Source: UBA1431 sp002329665
GTDB lineage: Bacteria; Bacillota; Clostridia; Christensenellales; UBA1431
NCBI GenBank assembly: GCA_040772545.1
Contig: JAXGXY010000001.1
Location: 372,001-436,000, forward strand
Length of the DNA stretch: 64,000 nt
Direction of reading: 5' to 3'
Numbering within the stretch: position 1 is the stretch's first letter; each line of letters begins with the position of its first letter. Under the pieces are notes generated by a model. The model saw only the letters and a program-made list of their open reading frames with translations, did not search any database and had not been told where the DNA came from. Positions 40,272-49,911 of the stretch are shown here, in pieces. The position numbers were made by a program, and so were the translations under genes.

Positions 40272-41732
40272 ATGAAACTCAGGGAACTGCTCGGTCCGTT
40301 GCCGGAATACAGGGTAGCCGGCCGCACGGACATCGAGATAACGGATGTGGTCTATGATTCGCGCAAGGCGGACGAAGGTGCCGTTTTCTTTTGCATAAAG
40401 GGGCTCGAAGCAGACGGCCACGACTACGCGCCCGCCGCCGTGGAGCGCGGGGCCCGGGCGCTGGTCGTTACGCGGGAACTCGCGCTGTCCCGTCCCGTCA
40501 CGCAGGTGGTCGTGCCCGATTCGAGGGAGGCCATGGCGCTGATGAGCGCGGCGTTTTTCGGGTTTCCCGCAAGGGCCATGACGATGGTGGGCGTGACCGG
40601 TACCAACGGCAAGACGTCCACGACGCACATGGTCAAGTCCATCATGGAAGCGGCGGGCCAGAAGGTAGGGCTAATAGGCACGATCACCAATATGATCGGG
40701 GAGGAACGTATCCACACGGATCGCACTACCCCCGAGTCCGTGGACCTGCACCGGCTCTTGAAACGGATGCGCGACGAGGGCGTCGACACCGTCGTGATGG
40801 AGGTATCCAGCCATTCCCTCAAGCTCAGGCGCGTGGCGGGCATCGCCTTCGACGTGGCCGCGTTCACCAACCTGTCCCAGGACCATCTGGATTTCCACGG
40901 GAACTGGGACGATTACTTCGCTTCCAAGAAGCTCCTTTTCGGGATGTGCGCCCAGGCCGTGGTCAACTGCGACGAGGACGCGTCCAGGAGGATGGTGGAA
41001 GGCCGGACCTACCCCGTGACGGGTTACGGGATCCGCGAACAGGCGCACATCATGGCGCACGGCATCGACATCACGCCGTGCGGCGCGAGCTTCATGCTGC
41101 AGATCGGGGGACAGACCCTGCCGGTCAATCTCTGTATACCCGGCCTGTTCACCGTGTACAACGCGCTGGCCGCCGCGGGGATAGCGCACGTGCTCGGCGC
41201 GACGGGGCGCAGCATCCTTCTCGGCCTCGAGAGGATAAGGCGCGTCCCCGGGCGGTTCGAGTCCCTGGAAACGCACGGGAGGGACGTTACGGTGATCCTC
41301 GATTACGCGCACAGCCCGGACGGGCTGGACAACGTGCTCAACGCGATCCGCGAGTTCGCAAAGGGCAGGATCATCACGGTGTTCGGGTGCGGGGGCGACC
41401 GCGACCGCGGGAAACGTCCGCTGATGGGCGAGATCGCCGGCCGGTATTCGGACCTGTGCGTGATAACCTCGGACAATCCGCGCAGCGAAGACCCGCTTTC
41501 GATCATCGGCGACATCAGGGAGGGGATGGTCCGCACCGCGTGCGACTATACCGTGATCGAGAACAGGCGTGACGCGATCATTTATGCGCTGGGGGGAGCC
41601 CGCAGCGGCGACGTGGTCCTGTTGGCCGGCAAGGGCCACGAAGACTACCAGGAAATCAACGGCGTGAAGTACCATTTCGACGACAAGGAAATCGTCGAGG
41701 AATTTTTCGCCGCGCTCGACGCCCGTGAATAA
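40272..41732 (+). CDS. murE: UDP-MurNAc-L-alanyl-D-glutamate--meso-diaminopimelate ligase
   Basis: Adds the third residue of the peptidoglycan stem peptide. The 486 residues have the ATP-binding GVTGTNGKTST, the carbamylated-Lys region and the DNPRSEDP motif at about 401-408. DNPR is the signature of the meso-diaminopimelate-specific enzyme, so the wall is probably mDAP type. GGAGGA at 40261 supports the start; nine upstream codons of open frame are ignored. Normally murF follows, but here mraY does. Confidence 0.96.
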   Translation: MKLRELLGPLPEYRVAGRTDIEITDVVYDSRKADEGAVFFCIKGLEADGHDYAPAAVERGARALVVTRELALSRPVTQVVVPDSREAMALMSAAFFGFPARAMTMVGVTGTNGKTSTTHMVKSIMEAAGQKVGLIGTITNMIGEERIHTDRTTPESVDLHRLLKRMRDEGVDTVVMEVSSHSLKLRRVAGIAFDVAAFTNLSQDHLDFHGNWDDYFASKKLLFGMCAQAVVNCDEDASRRMVEGRTYPVTGYGIREQAHIMAHGIDITPCGASFMLQIGGQTLPVNLCIPGLFTVYNALAAAGIAHVLGATGRSILLGLERIRRVPGRFESLETHGRDVTVILDYAHSPDGLDNVLNAIREFAKGRIITVFGCGGDRDRGKRPLMGEIAGRYSDLCVITSDNPRSEDPLSIIGDIREGMVRTACDYTVIENRRDAIIYALGGARSGDVVLLAGKGHEDYQEINGVKYHFDDKEIVEEFFAALDARE

Positions 41733-41750
41733 ACGAACGAGGATACCGCA

Positions 41751-42743
41751 ATGCACGACACGCTGATATATTCGATACTCCTTTCCTTCGGGGTGAGCCT
41801 GCTGTTGGGGCCGCTCGCGATCCCGCTCCTCAAACGGCTGAAATTCGGGCAGATGGTGCGCGACGATGGGCCTCAGACCCACCTTTCGAAAGCGGGGACT
41901 CCCACGATGGGCGGCGTCATCATCCTGCTGGCGGCCGTGCTCACCTGTCTCGTGCTCTTCAGCGGTCCGGTCGAATACCTGCTGCTGGCGGTCCTCATCA
42001 TGCTGGGCTACGGGCTCGTCGGGTTCCTGGATGATTTTATCAAGGTGCTGCGCAGGCGCTCCATGGGCCTCAGGGCGTACCAGAAGATCATAGGGCAGTT
42101 GGGGCTTGCCGTCGTGGTGGCGCTCTTTGCCTACAACGACCCGAATATAGGCAGCAAGCTCATCGTGCCGTTCGCCGGCGTGGAGTGGGACCTTGGCGTG
42201 TGGTACGTTCCGTTCACTGTGTTCGCGGTGCTGGGCGTGGTCAACGGCGTGAACCTGACCGACGGGCTGGACGGCCTGGCGTCGGGCGTGACGCTGTTGA
42301 ACGCCCTCACGTTCGGCCTCCTGTACATCGTGTTCATCGGCAACGCGGCCGGCCGGACGCTCTACGCGGACAACCTGAAAAACATGCTGGTGTTCGCGGG
42401 GGCGGTCACCGGCGCGTGCCTGGGCTTTTTGCGCTACAACACCTATCCCGCCCGCGTTTTCATGGGGGATACCGGCGCGCTGGCGCTGGGCGGCGCCCTC
42501 GCGGTGATGGCCATCATGGTGCGCATGACCCTTATAATACCGCTCATAGGCCTGATGTTCGTGCTTTCGGTCGTATCGGTGGTCCTGCAGGTAGGCTCGT
42601 ACAAGCTCAGGAAAAAACGCGTCTTCAAAATGGCGCCGCTGCACCACCATTTTGAACTCAAGGGCAATCCCGAGACGAAAGTCGTCGCCATATACATGAT
42701 CGTAACGGCCATAACCTGCCTGATCGCGCTCCTGAGCGTCTAA
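41751..42743 (+). CDS. mraY: Phospho-N-acetylmuramoyl-pentapeptide-transferase
   Basis: Membrane enzyme that moves phospho-MurNAc-pentapeptide to undecaprenyl phosphate, making lipid I. The 330 residues have about ten membrane segments. Catalytic motifs are DDFIKVLRRRSMG, NLTDGLDGLASG and the loop PLHHHFELKG. It is encoded 18 nt after murE and 10 nt before murD. Confidence 0.97.
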   Translation: MHDTLIYSILLSFGVSLLLGPLAIPLLKRLKFGQMVRDDGPQTHLSKAGTPTMGGVIILLAAVLTCLVLFSGPVEYLLLAVLIMLGYGLVGFLDDFIKVLRRRSMGLRAYQKIIGQLGLAVVVALFAYNDPNIGSKLIVPFAGVEWDLGVWYVPFTVFAVLGVVNGVNLTDGLDGLASGVTLLNALTFGLLYIVFIGNAAGRTLYADNLKNMLVFAGAVTGACLGFLRYNTYPARVFMGDTGALALGGALAVMAIMVRMTLIIPLIGLMFVLSVVSVVLQVGSYKLRKKRVFKMAPLHHHFELKGNPETKVVAIYMIVTAITCLIALLSV

Positions 42744-42753
42744 AGGAGGAAAG

Positions 42754-44109
42754 ATGGACCTGAATGGAAAACGCGTGCTCGTCGTAGGGCTTGCAAGGAG
42801 CGGGGAGGCCTGCGCCAGGCTGCTCTGCGCCCTGGGCGCGCACGTGACCGTGAACGATTCGAAGCCGGCCGGCGATTTAACGGAGTATATCGGCCGGCTC
42901 GAGGGTCTGGAAATAGAATACAGGCTGGGGCAGGGCGCGATGGAACTCGTCGAAGGCAAGGACCTGGTGGTGCTCAGCCCGGCCGTATCCGTCGACGCGC
43001 CTTTCTCGCGCCGGGCAAAAGAGCTCGGGATTGAAGTAATAGGCGAGATCGAACTCGCATATCGTTTTTTGCGGGCCGATCTTGTGGCGATCACCGGGAC
43101 CAACGGGAAGACCACCACGACGGCGCTCACCGGGGAGATTTTCAAACGCGCGGGCCTGACCACCCGGGTCCTCGGCAATATCGGCATCCCCGTTGCGGCG
43201 GAGGCGCTCTCGACCCGGCCGGGCGAGGTGGTGGTCGCGGAGGTAGCCGGTTTCCAGCTGGAGAGCACCAGGGATTTCCATCCGCGCCTGTGCGCCGTGC
43301 TCAACATCACCGAGGACCACCTGGACCGCTTCGGGACCATGGAAGCTTATATCGCGTCCAAGGAACATATATTTAAGAATCAGACGAGGGCCGACAAGGC
43401 CGTGCTCAACCACGACGACCCGGTCGTCCGGGGGATGGCCGAAAAAACGGACGCCGAAGTGTTCTACTTCAGCCGGAAACAAAAGGTGAAAGGCGCGTAT
43501 GTGGAAGGGGACGACCTGGTGGCGGACCTGGGCGGCGGGCCCGTCCGCGTCTGCGGGACCGGGGAAATTCGCATCCCCGGGACGCACAACCTCGAGAACG
43601 CGATGGCCGCCACGCTCCTGGCGATGTGCTACGGGATCGGGCCGAAGGCCGTGCGCGAGGCGCTGATGACGTTCCCGGGCGTGGAGCACCGCATCGAGTT
43701 CGTGCGCGAAGTCGACGGCGTGCGGTTCATAAACGACTCGAAGGGCACGAACCCGGACGCGTCGATCAAGGCCGTCGAAGCGATGGATAGGCCGACCGTC
43801 CTGCTGGCGGGGGGCTACGATAAAAAGAGCGATTTCGTGCCGCTGATAAAAGCGTTCGGCGAGCGTGTCAAGGCGGTGGTGGCGCTGGGGGATACGGCAG
43901 GCCAGGTAGCCGGGGCGTGCCATGAGGCGGGCTTTTCTGCGGTGAAGCTGGCCGGAAGCTTCGAGGAAGCCGTCAGGCTGGCCTTTTCCCTTGCAATGCC
44001 GGGCGACAACGTCCTTTTGTCGCCGGCGTGCGCGAGCTACGACATGTTCAGGGATTTCGAGCACAGAGGACGGGAATTCAAGCGGATCGTTTCCCAACTG
44101 GAGAGATAG
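42754..44109 (+). CDS. murD: UDP-N-acetylmuramoyl-L-alanine--D-glutamate ligase
   Basis: Cytoplasmic Mur ligase of 451 residues adding D-Glu. The N-terminal Rossmann part is VLVVGLARSGEACARLL, the ATP loop ITGTNGKTTTTALTGE, the NITEDHLDRFG block and the C-terminal NDSKGTNPDASIKA block are diagnostic. AAAGGAGG lies before the ATG. ftsW starts 3 nt after its stop. Confidence 0.97.
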   Translation: MDLNGKRVLVVGLARSGEACARLLCALGAHVTVNDSKPAGDLTEYIGRLEGLEIEYRLGQGAMELVEGKDLVVLSPAVSVDAPFSRRAKELGIEVIGEIELAYRFLRADLVAITGTNGKTTTTALTGEIFKRAGLTTRVLGNIGIPVAAEALSTRPGEVVVAEVAGFQLESTRDFHPRLCAVLNITEDHLDRFGTMEAYIASKEHIFKNQTRADKAVLNHDDPVVRGMAEKTDAEVFYFSRKQKVKGAYVEGDDLVADLGGGPVRVCGTGEIRIPGTHNLENAMAATLLAMCYGIGPKAVREALMTFPGVEHRIEFVREVDGVRFINDSKGTNPDASIKAVEAMDRPTVLLAGGYDKKSDFVPLIKAFGERVKAVVALGDTAGQVAGACHEAGFSAVKLAGSFEEAVRLAFSLAMPGDNVLLSPACASYDMFRDFEHRGREFKRIVSQLER

Positions 44110-44112
44110 TGC

Positions 44113-45276
44113 ATGAAAGGCTTCAAGGAGAAAACGAAAAACCTCGATTTTTCCATTTTTATCGTCACGCTCGTCCTGGTCTGTTTCGGGCTGGTCATGG
44201 TCTTCAGCGCCAGCTATTATTACGCGAAGCAGCAGTTCGACGACAGCGAATATTTCTTCACGAAACAGGTGATCGGCGCTCTGGTGGGCCTTGCCGGGCT
44301 GATCCTCTTCACGTTCTTCGATTACCGGCGCCTGAAAAAATTCTATATCGCGGGGATCGTCATATCCGCCGTGCTGCTTTCTGTGGTGCTCGTGCCCGGC
44401 GTCGGCAGGACGCTCAACGGCTCTTCACGTTGGCTGGTTGTGGCGGGGTTCAGCGTGCAGCCATCCGAGATCGCCAAGTTCGCGCTGGTTTTGTTCGTCG
44501 CGGCGTTTATCAGCAAGAAACCGCAGCGGATCAAGAGTTTCTTCAGGGGCGTGTTGCCTGTCCTCCTGGTTGCGGGATTGTTCTGCGGACTGATCCTCAA
44601 GCAGCCCAACTTCAGCATGGTGCTCACCATCGCGGGGCTGGCCTTCGTTATGCTCATCATCGGCGGCATGCGCGTAAGGCACGGCATGCTGCTGGGGTCT
44701 GCGGGCGTGGCGGGCGCCATGGCGCTGACCGTGATCGAACCGTACCGGCTGCGAAGGCTGTTGGTATTCATCGACCCCTGGGCGGACCCGAGCGACGCGG
44801 GCTACCAGCTCATACAGTCGCTCTACGCCATAGGTTCGGGCGGCCTCTTCGGCAACGGGCTGGGGCACAGCCGCCAGAAGTACCTGTTCCTGCCCTACCG
44901 CGAATCGGACTTCATATTCGCGATCATCGTGGAGGAACTGGGGTTTGTCGGGGCCGTAGTAGTGGTCGGCCTGTTCTTTTTCCTGATATACCGGGGCATC
45001 CGCGTCGCCCTCAGCTGCCCGGATATGTTCGGCAGCCTGCTGGCGGCGGGCATGTCCTCGCTCCTGGCGATCCAGGTGCTCATCAATATTTGCGTGGTGA
45101 CCGGAAGCATACCGCCTACCGGCATTTCCCTGCCGTTCTTCAGTGCAGGCAGTTCGTCGCTCGTCATATGCATGTCTGCGATGGGCGTGCTTTTGAATAT
45201 ATCGAGAAGCTGCACGCCTGTGGGAAGGGTGAAGCGGCAAACGCCAAAGCGGAACACACCAAAGCGCGCTGCATAA
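44113..45276 (+). CDS. ftsW: SEDS peptidoglycan polymerase FtsW/SpoVE
   Basis: Septal glycosyltransferase of 387 residues with about ten membrane segments. Typical SEDS blocks are GRTLNGSSRWL, PSEIAKFALVLF, PDFSMV-like QPNFSMVLTIAGL, LFGNGLGHSRQKYLFLPYRESDFIFAII and the PPTGISLPFFSAGSSS signature near the C-terminus. It works with the class B PBP encoded upstream. In spore formers this position holds ftsW or spoVE; I cannot tell them apart. murG, which usually follows, is missing. Confidence 0.94.
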   Translation: MKGFKEKTKNLDFSIFIVTLVLVCFGLVMVFSASYYYAKQQFDDSEYFFTKQVIGALVGLAGLILFTFFDYRRLKKFYIAGIVISAVLLSVVLVPGVGRTLNGSSRWLVVAGFSVQPSEIAKFALVLFVAAFISKKPQRIKSFFRGVLPVLLVAGLFCGLILKQPNFSMVLTIAGLAFVMLIIGGMRVRHGMLLGSAGVAGAMALTVIEPYRLRRLLVFIDPWADPSDAGYQLIQSLYAIGSGGLFGNGLGHSRQKYLFLPYRESDFIFAIIVEELGFVGAVVVVGLFFFLIYRGIRVALSCPDMFGSLLAAGMSSLLAIQVLINICVVTGSIPPTGISLPFFSAGSSSLVICMSAMGVLLNISRSCTPVGRVKRQTPKRNTPKRAA

Positions 45277-45311
45277 GATGATATTATGCAAAACTGTGGA
45301 GGTGTCGCACG

Positions 45312-46652
45312 ATGGCGAAGTTTTCGATAGAGGGTGGCGAACCCCTCGGGGGCAGCATCCGGGTTCCCGGGGGTAAAAATGCGATACTGCCCATACTGGC
45401 GGCGTCGCTGCTGACCACCAAACCGGTGACAATCCGGGACTGTCCGGATCTGCTGGACGTTTCGAATATGATATGCATCCTCGAGAAGCTGGGGTGTTCG
45501 ATCAGGCGCGAAGGCGGCACGGTGGAGGTGGACGCGGCACTGGCCCACCGGTGGGAAATGCCCGATTCGCTCGCGAAGGAACTGCGCTCTTCGATCTTCA
45601 TGCTCGGTCCGGTGCTGGGCCGGTTCAGGAAGGCTCGTTTCACCTATCCGGGTGGGTGCGAGATCGGGTCCAGGCCTATCGATCTGCACCTTAAGGGCCT
45701 GAGGAAACTCAATGTAAAGATAGAAGAAGAGTGCGGCTTCATATTGTGCGACGGCGAAAACATACGCGGCGGGGAGATCCATCTGGACTATCCCAGCGTC
45801 GGGGCGACCGAGAATCTCATGATGGCTGCGGTGTGTGCAAAAGGGACGACCGTAATCTATAACGCGGCGCGGGAGCCGGAAATCGTGGATCTGGAAAGCT
45901 TCCTTAACGGATGCGGCGCGCGCATTTCGGGCGCGGGGACCAGCACCGTTGAAATAGAAGGTATAAACGAGCTCGGCAGCGTGGAGTACTGCATCATGCC
46001 CGACCGTATCGTGGCCGGTACATATATGGTGGCGTCTGCCATCACGCAGGGCGACGTATTGCTCGAAAACGTCCGCCCGCTACACCTGCAGTCGGTCACG
46101 CACAAGCTCAGGGAAGTCGGCTGCCTCATCGACGTGTTAGAAGACTCCATCCGCGTGCGCGGCAATGCTCGGCCCATGGAACTCCAGCTCATAGAAACGC
46201 TGCCCTACCCCGGCTTCCCCACCGACATGCAGCCGCAGATGTTCGCTCTGGCCACGATTGCAGAGGGTACAAGTGTTATCATCGAAAACGTGTTCGACAA
46301 CCGGTTCAAACACGCCTCGGAACTGAGCAAAATGGGAGCCAACGTAATCCTGAAAGACCGGATTGCGATCATCCGTGGCGTCGCCAAGCTCTCCGGCACC
46401 GAGGTTGAGGGCAAGGACCTGCGCGGCGGCGCGGCACTCGTGTTGGCGGGGCTGCGCGCGGAAGGGACTACGCTGGTGGGCGGTGTGCATCACATCGACC
46501 GCGGGTACGAGAACCTGGCAAGGGAGCTTGCTTCCCTGGGGGCCACTATCGTTCGTGTGGAGGATACAGAAGATGGCGTACAAGGCAAGGGGTTTCTGGA
46601 AGCTGACGGCCGTAATCTGCATCGTTGCGCTCACCGGCCTTATGAGCTTTGA
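45312..46652 (+). CDS. murA: UDP-N-acetylglucosamine 1-carboxyvinyltransferase
   Basis: First committed step of peptidoglycan synthesis: transfers enolpyruvate from PEP to UDP-GlcNAc. The 446 residues show GGKNAILPILAASLL, the catalytic Cys at about 116 (PGGCEIGSRPIDLH) and GATENLMMAAV. Cys rather than Asp at this place predicts fosfomycin sensitivity of this copy. Family members end near 420; the last ~25 residues (GKGFLEADGRNLHRC) run 80 nt into ftsQ in another frame, so the extension probably has no function. GGAGGTG precedes the ATG. Confidence 0.95.
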   Translation: MAKFSIEGGEPLGGSIRVPGGKNAILPILAASLLTTKPVTIRDCPDLLDVSNMICILEKLGCSIRREGGTVEVDAALAHRWEMPDSLAKELRSSIFMLGPVLGRFRKARFTYPGGCEIGSRPIDLHLKGLRKLNVKIEEECGFILCDGENIRGGEIHLDYPSVGATENLMMAAVCAKGTTVIYNAAREPEIVDLESFLNGCGARISGAGTSTVEIEGINELGSVEYCIMPDRIVAGTYMVASAITQGDVLLENVRPLHLQSVTHKLREVGCLIDVLEDSIRVRGNARPMELQLIETLPYPGFPTDMQPQMFALATIAEGTSVIIENVFDNRFKHASELSKMGANVILKDRIAIIRGVAKLSGTEVEGKDLRGGAALVLAGLRAEGTTLVGGVHHIDRGYENLARELASLGATIVRVEDTEDGVQGKGFLEADGRNLHRCAHRPYEL

Positions 46653-47295
46653 ACTGCTGTGCGTCAACAACCTCGAGGTAATAGGAAACAAACGCATCAG
46701 CGCGGAGGCGATCAAGGCGCTCAGCGGGATTACTCCCGGCCAGAACATGCTTAAGGTCAACGCCAAAGACGTGGCCAGTGCGCTTTCGAGAAACCCGTAC
46801 ATAAAGCTGGAAGATATCGAGCGCCAGTTTCCCGATACCGTGATCCTGCACGTATTCGAGCGCAAACAGCGGGCGGTGGTGGATTATCTCGGCGCGTATA
46901 TCTGCATCGACGAACTCGGGACAATCCTTAAGACGGATGCTTCGCCGGACCTGAAGGCGTTTCCGAAAATAACCGGATTGGATATTTCGGGCGTACAGGC
47001 CGGAGAGGCGATCGAATGCAGGGATGAAACACAGACGATGGCCCTTTGCGGCCTGCTGGAGTTTTTGGTAGCGAAAAAACGCATCTCGTCGGTAGCCTCC
47101 ATCGACATGGGCGATACGGGCAACATCAAACTGCGCCTTCGCAGCGGTTATGACGTGATGCTCGGAAAAGCCGAGGACCTGGAAACAAAGTTTTTATGGG
47201 TGGACGCCATGCTTCCCGAACTGGCGCAAAGAAGCCTGGAATCCGGCACGCTCGACGTGACGGGAACGAAAAGCGCGACGTATACGCCTAATTAG
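46573..47295 (+). CDS. ftsQ: Cell division protein FtsQ/DivIB
   Basis: A 240-residue bitopic divisome protein. A short cytoplasmic N-terminus and one membrane segment (about residues 8-28) precede a POTRA domain (LEVIGNKRISAEAIKALSGI, then NPYIKLEDIERQFPDTVILHVFERKQRAVV) and a beta domain. The start ATG at 46573 lies inside murA but has an ideal GGAGG 9 nt upstream, so the 80-nt overlap seems real. It partners FtsL and DivIC. Confidence 0.9.
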   Translation: MAYKARGFWKLTAVICIVALTGLMSFELLCVNNLEVIGNKRISAEAIKALSGITPGQNMLKVNAKDVASALSRNPYIKLEDIERQFPDTVILHVFERKQRAVVDYLGAYICIDELGTILKTDASPDLKAFPKITGLDISGVQAGEAIECRDETQTMALCGLLEFLVAKKRISSVASIDMGDTGNIKLRLRSGYDVMLGKAEDLETKFLWVDAMLPELAQRSLESGTLDVTGTKSATYTPN

Positions 47296-47331
47296 GGGAC
47301 AGGCCCTTGGTCAAATAAACCCAAAAGTTGT

Positions 47332-47361
47332 TTTACACACGGCTCCAAGGTCTGGTATGAT
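47332..47361 (+). promoter_or_regulatory. Promoter for ftsA-ftsZ
   Basis: TTTACA at 47332-47337 and TATGAT at 47356-47361 are 18 nt apart, with TGG as an extended -10; a TATAAT at 47361 overlaps but is too far from a -35. It would allow ftsA-ftsZ to be made separately from the upstream cell wall genes. Confidence 0.6.
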
Positions 47362-47420
47362 ATAATAATAATGCGAAAGTATGTACTTTGCCAGGCTTGG
47401 GTTGGGAGTGAAAGTTTCGG

Positions 47421-48635
47421 ATGAAAAGGCGCATCGCTTCTGCCATAGATTTCGGCACGTCGAAGGTCGTCTGCGTGATTGGCGAGCAGAAGGCAACGGG
47501 GGGCGTCGACATCATTTCCTACGGCAAGAGCGAGTACGCAGGGATCAGGCGTGGCGCTTTCATCGACGAGAACAGCCTTAGCCTGGCGGTCGACGAAGCG
47601 GTAACGCGGGCGCAGGAACAGGCGCACATGCGCATCCGCAGGACGATCGTAGGCGTCCCCGGCGCTTTTATCCGGGCCGGGCTCGTACACGGCGAGGTGC
47701 AGACCAGACAGAAGGACAGGCGGATTTCCCGTCAGGAAATGAACGCCGCGATCCGCGCGGCCGGGAACTTCGATGTTCCCGACGATCTGGAGTTTTTGCA
47801 AAGCGTAGCCCAGTCCTATTCGATCGACGGGGGCGCGCCCATCCGCGATCCTTCGGGGCTGCGCGGGAGCAGGCTGCAAACGAGCGTCTCCTGCGTCCTG
47901 GCGGAGAAGGCGTTCCTGGAAACGACCGGCGGCATACTGGAAACCATGCACATCGAAGTGCCCCGGTTTCTGGCCGTTCCCTTCGTCCAGCCGCTTTTCG
48001 TCATACCGAGGCGTGAGCGGGAGAACACTGCGGTGTTGCTGGACGTCGGCGCCTGGAACACCGACGTCTGCATCGTGAAAAACGACGCGCTCTCCTACCA
48101 CAGCGTGCTGGAACTGGGCGGTGAAAGCGTCACCAACGACCTGGCGCACGGGCTGAACGTCACCAAGGAGCATGCTGACCAGATCAAGAAAAGGTACGTT
48201 TTCGGCCTCGAAACGCAGCAGGAAAGCGATGATTACGGGATCGTGAGTTCGGAGGACAATCGCATCCGGACCAACGCCTACGAAGACATCCGGGAAATCA
48301 TCGACGCGCGCGTCGAGGAAATCTGCGAATTGGTGATGAACGAACTCGACGAGAGCGGTATCACGCTGAGCACGCGTTCGCGCGTGTATGTCACGGGCGG
48401 AGGGCTCACTATGATCCGGGGGAGCAGGGAATTCCTGGAAGCCCAGCTGAAGATGCCCACGCGCATCTTCCACATGGACAGTTCCGTGATGCACGCGCCC
48501 TGCTATTCCAGCGCAGTAAGCCTGCTCGATTATGTGTTTCAGGATTATACGCAACCCGAACCGGAGGCCGGGCCCGAAAAGGGAGAAGGCTTCCTAAAAC
48601 GGATAAAGAAAATGTTTAATAACACTAGGGGGTAG
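47421..48635 (+). CDS. ftsA: Cell division protein FtsA
   Basis: Actin-like membrane tether of FtsZ, 404 residues. The phosphate-1 motif is AIDFGTSKVVCVIG, the ATP-binding blocks are LLDVGAWNTDVCIV and VTGGGLTMIRG. A C-terminal amphipathic helix (GFLKRIKKMFNN) fits the membrane-targeting sequence. AGTGAAAG lies before the ATG. It is followed by ftsZ 5 nt downstream. Confidence 0.93.
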   Translation: MKRRIASAIDFGTSKVVCVIGEQKATGGVDIISYGKSEYAGIRRGAFIDENSLSLAVDEAVTRAQEQAHMRIRRTIVGVPGAFIRAGLVHGEVQTRQKDRRISRQEMNAAIRAAGNFDVPDDLEFLQSVAQSYSIDGGAPIRDPSGLRGSRLQTSVSCVLAEKAFLETTGGILETMHIEVPRFLAVPFVQPLFVIPRRERENTAVLLDVGAWNTDVCIVKNDALSYHSVLELGGESVTNDLAHGLNVTKEHADQIKKRYVFGLETQQESDDYGIVSSEDNRIRTNAYEDIREIIDARVEEICELVMNELDESGITLSTRSRVYVTGGGLTMIRGSREFLEAQLKMPTRIFHMDSSVMHAPCYSSAVSLLDYVFQDYTQPEPEAGPEKGEGFLKRIKKMFNNTRG

Positions 48636-48640
48636 AACGC

Positions 48641-49798
48641 ATGCTGGAAATTGACGTTGAAATGAACAACGCCGCGGTGATAAAAGTCGTCGGCATCGGC
48701 GGTGCGGGCAACAACGCCGTGAACCGTATGATCCAGTACGGGCTCAAAGGCGTCGAGTTCATCGCCATTAATACCGATAAACAGGCATTGTTTTCGTCCG
48801 GAGCGCCGCAGAAGATACAGATCGGCGAAAAACTCACCAAAGGTCTTGGCGCGGGCGCACAGCCCGAAATCGGCCAAAAGGCCGCCGAGGAGAGCCGCGA
48901 AGAGATCGCGCGGTCCTTGAAGGGCACGGATCTCGTGTTCATCACGGCTGGAATGGGCGGGGGCACGGGAACGGGCGCGGCGCCGATCGTCGCCGAAATC
49001 GCACGGGAACTCGATATCCTGACCATAGGCGTCGTGACCAAGCCGTTCCTTTTCGAGGGCCGCATCCGCATGCAGAACGCCGAAAAAGGCCTTGAAGAGC
49101 TCAAGGGGAAGGTGGATACGCTGGTCACCGTCCCCAACGACCGCCTGCTTCAGGTGGTGAGCAAAGGCACTTCCATCGTGGAAGCGTTCGAATTCGCCGA
49201 CGACGTCCTGCGCCAGGGTATACAGGGCATCTCCGACCTCATCGCGGTACCCAGCCTCATCAACCTCGACTTCGCCGACGTCAAGACGATCATGCGCGAC
49301 AAGGGAATAGCGCATATGGGCATCGGTATCGGCGCCGGCGAAGACCGCACGCTCGAGGCCGCGCGACAGGCGATGGAAAGCCCCCTGCTCGAAACGACGA
49401 TATCCGGGGCGCGCGACGTGCTGCTCAACATCACGGGCGGCCCGGGCCTCGGCCTGATAGAGAGCAACGAGGCCGCGCAGCTCGTGATGGAATCGGCGGC
49501 GACCGACGCCAACATCATCTATGGCACCGGTATCGACGACCATCTGGGCGACCAGGTGCGCATCACGGTCATCGCGACCGGCTTTGACGCGCGCAGCCGC
49601 GCCGGGGAGGAGGGCAAGCCCGCGCAGGCCAAGCTTACTCCGCTGGACAAAGAGGACTTCAAGAAGGTTTCCGACATGTTCTCCAAGGAAGACAGGCCGA
49701 AGTTCGCCTTCAAGTTCAAGCATCAGGAAGGCGAGTCCGGCGAGGACCCGGGCGACAATCTCGACATCCCCACCTTCCTGAGGAAGCCCCGCAAGTGA
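48641..49798 (+). CDS. ftsZ: Cell division protein FtsZ
   Basis: Tubulin-like GTPase that forms the division ring, 385 residues. The GTP-binding signature is GMGGGTGTGAAPI, with VGIGGAGNNAVNRM at the N-terminus and NLDFADVKTIM further on. The C-terminal conserved peptide NLDIPTFLRKP, after a linker of about 60 residues, binds FtsA and other partners. AGGGGGTAG precedes the ATG. A long terminator hairpin follows and closes the dcw cluster. Confidence 0.98.
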   Translation: MLEIDVEMNNAAVIKVVGIGGAGNNAVNRMIQYGLKGVEFIAINTDKQALFSSGAPQKIQIGEKLTKGLGAGAQPEIGQKAAEESREEIARSLKGTDLVFITAGMGGGTGTGAAPIVAEIARELDILTIGVVTKPFLFEGRIRMQNAEKGLEELKGKVDTLVTVPNDRLLQVVSKGTSIVEAFEFADDVLRQGIQGISDLIAVPSLINLDFADVKTIMRDKGIAHMGIGIGAGEDRTLEAARQAMESPLLETTISGARDVLLNITGGPGLGLIESNEAAQLVMESAATDANIIYGTGIDDHLGDQVRITVIATGFDARSRAGEEGKPAQAKLTPLDKEDFKKVSDMFSKEDRPKFAFKFKHQEGESGEDPGDNLDIPTFLRKPRK

Positions 49799-49835
49799 AC
49801 GTTTTAGCCGCATAGCGTTTCCCCCAGAATAATAG

Positions 49836-49878
49836 GTTCGCCCTGCCGCCGTTGATGACGGCAGGGCGAGCTTTTTTT
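49836..49878 (+). terminator. Intrinsic terminator after ftsZ
   Basis: A 10-bp perfect stem CGCCCTGCCG/CGGCAGGGCG, extendable to 13 pairs with one wobble, ends in AGCTTTTTTT. It separates ftsZ from the repeat-filled gap before spoIIGA. Confidence 0.85.
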
Positions 49879-49911
49879 CGCACTTTCCTTTAGGCGCTCC
49901 GCGCCCTTAGG

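Noticed and set aside
40671..43340. 889-codon open frame on the - strand
   Set aside because: Antisense to murE, mraY and murD. Length alone is not evidence at this GC content.
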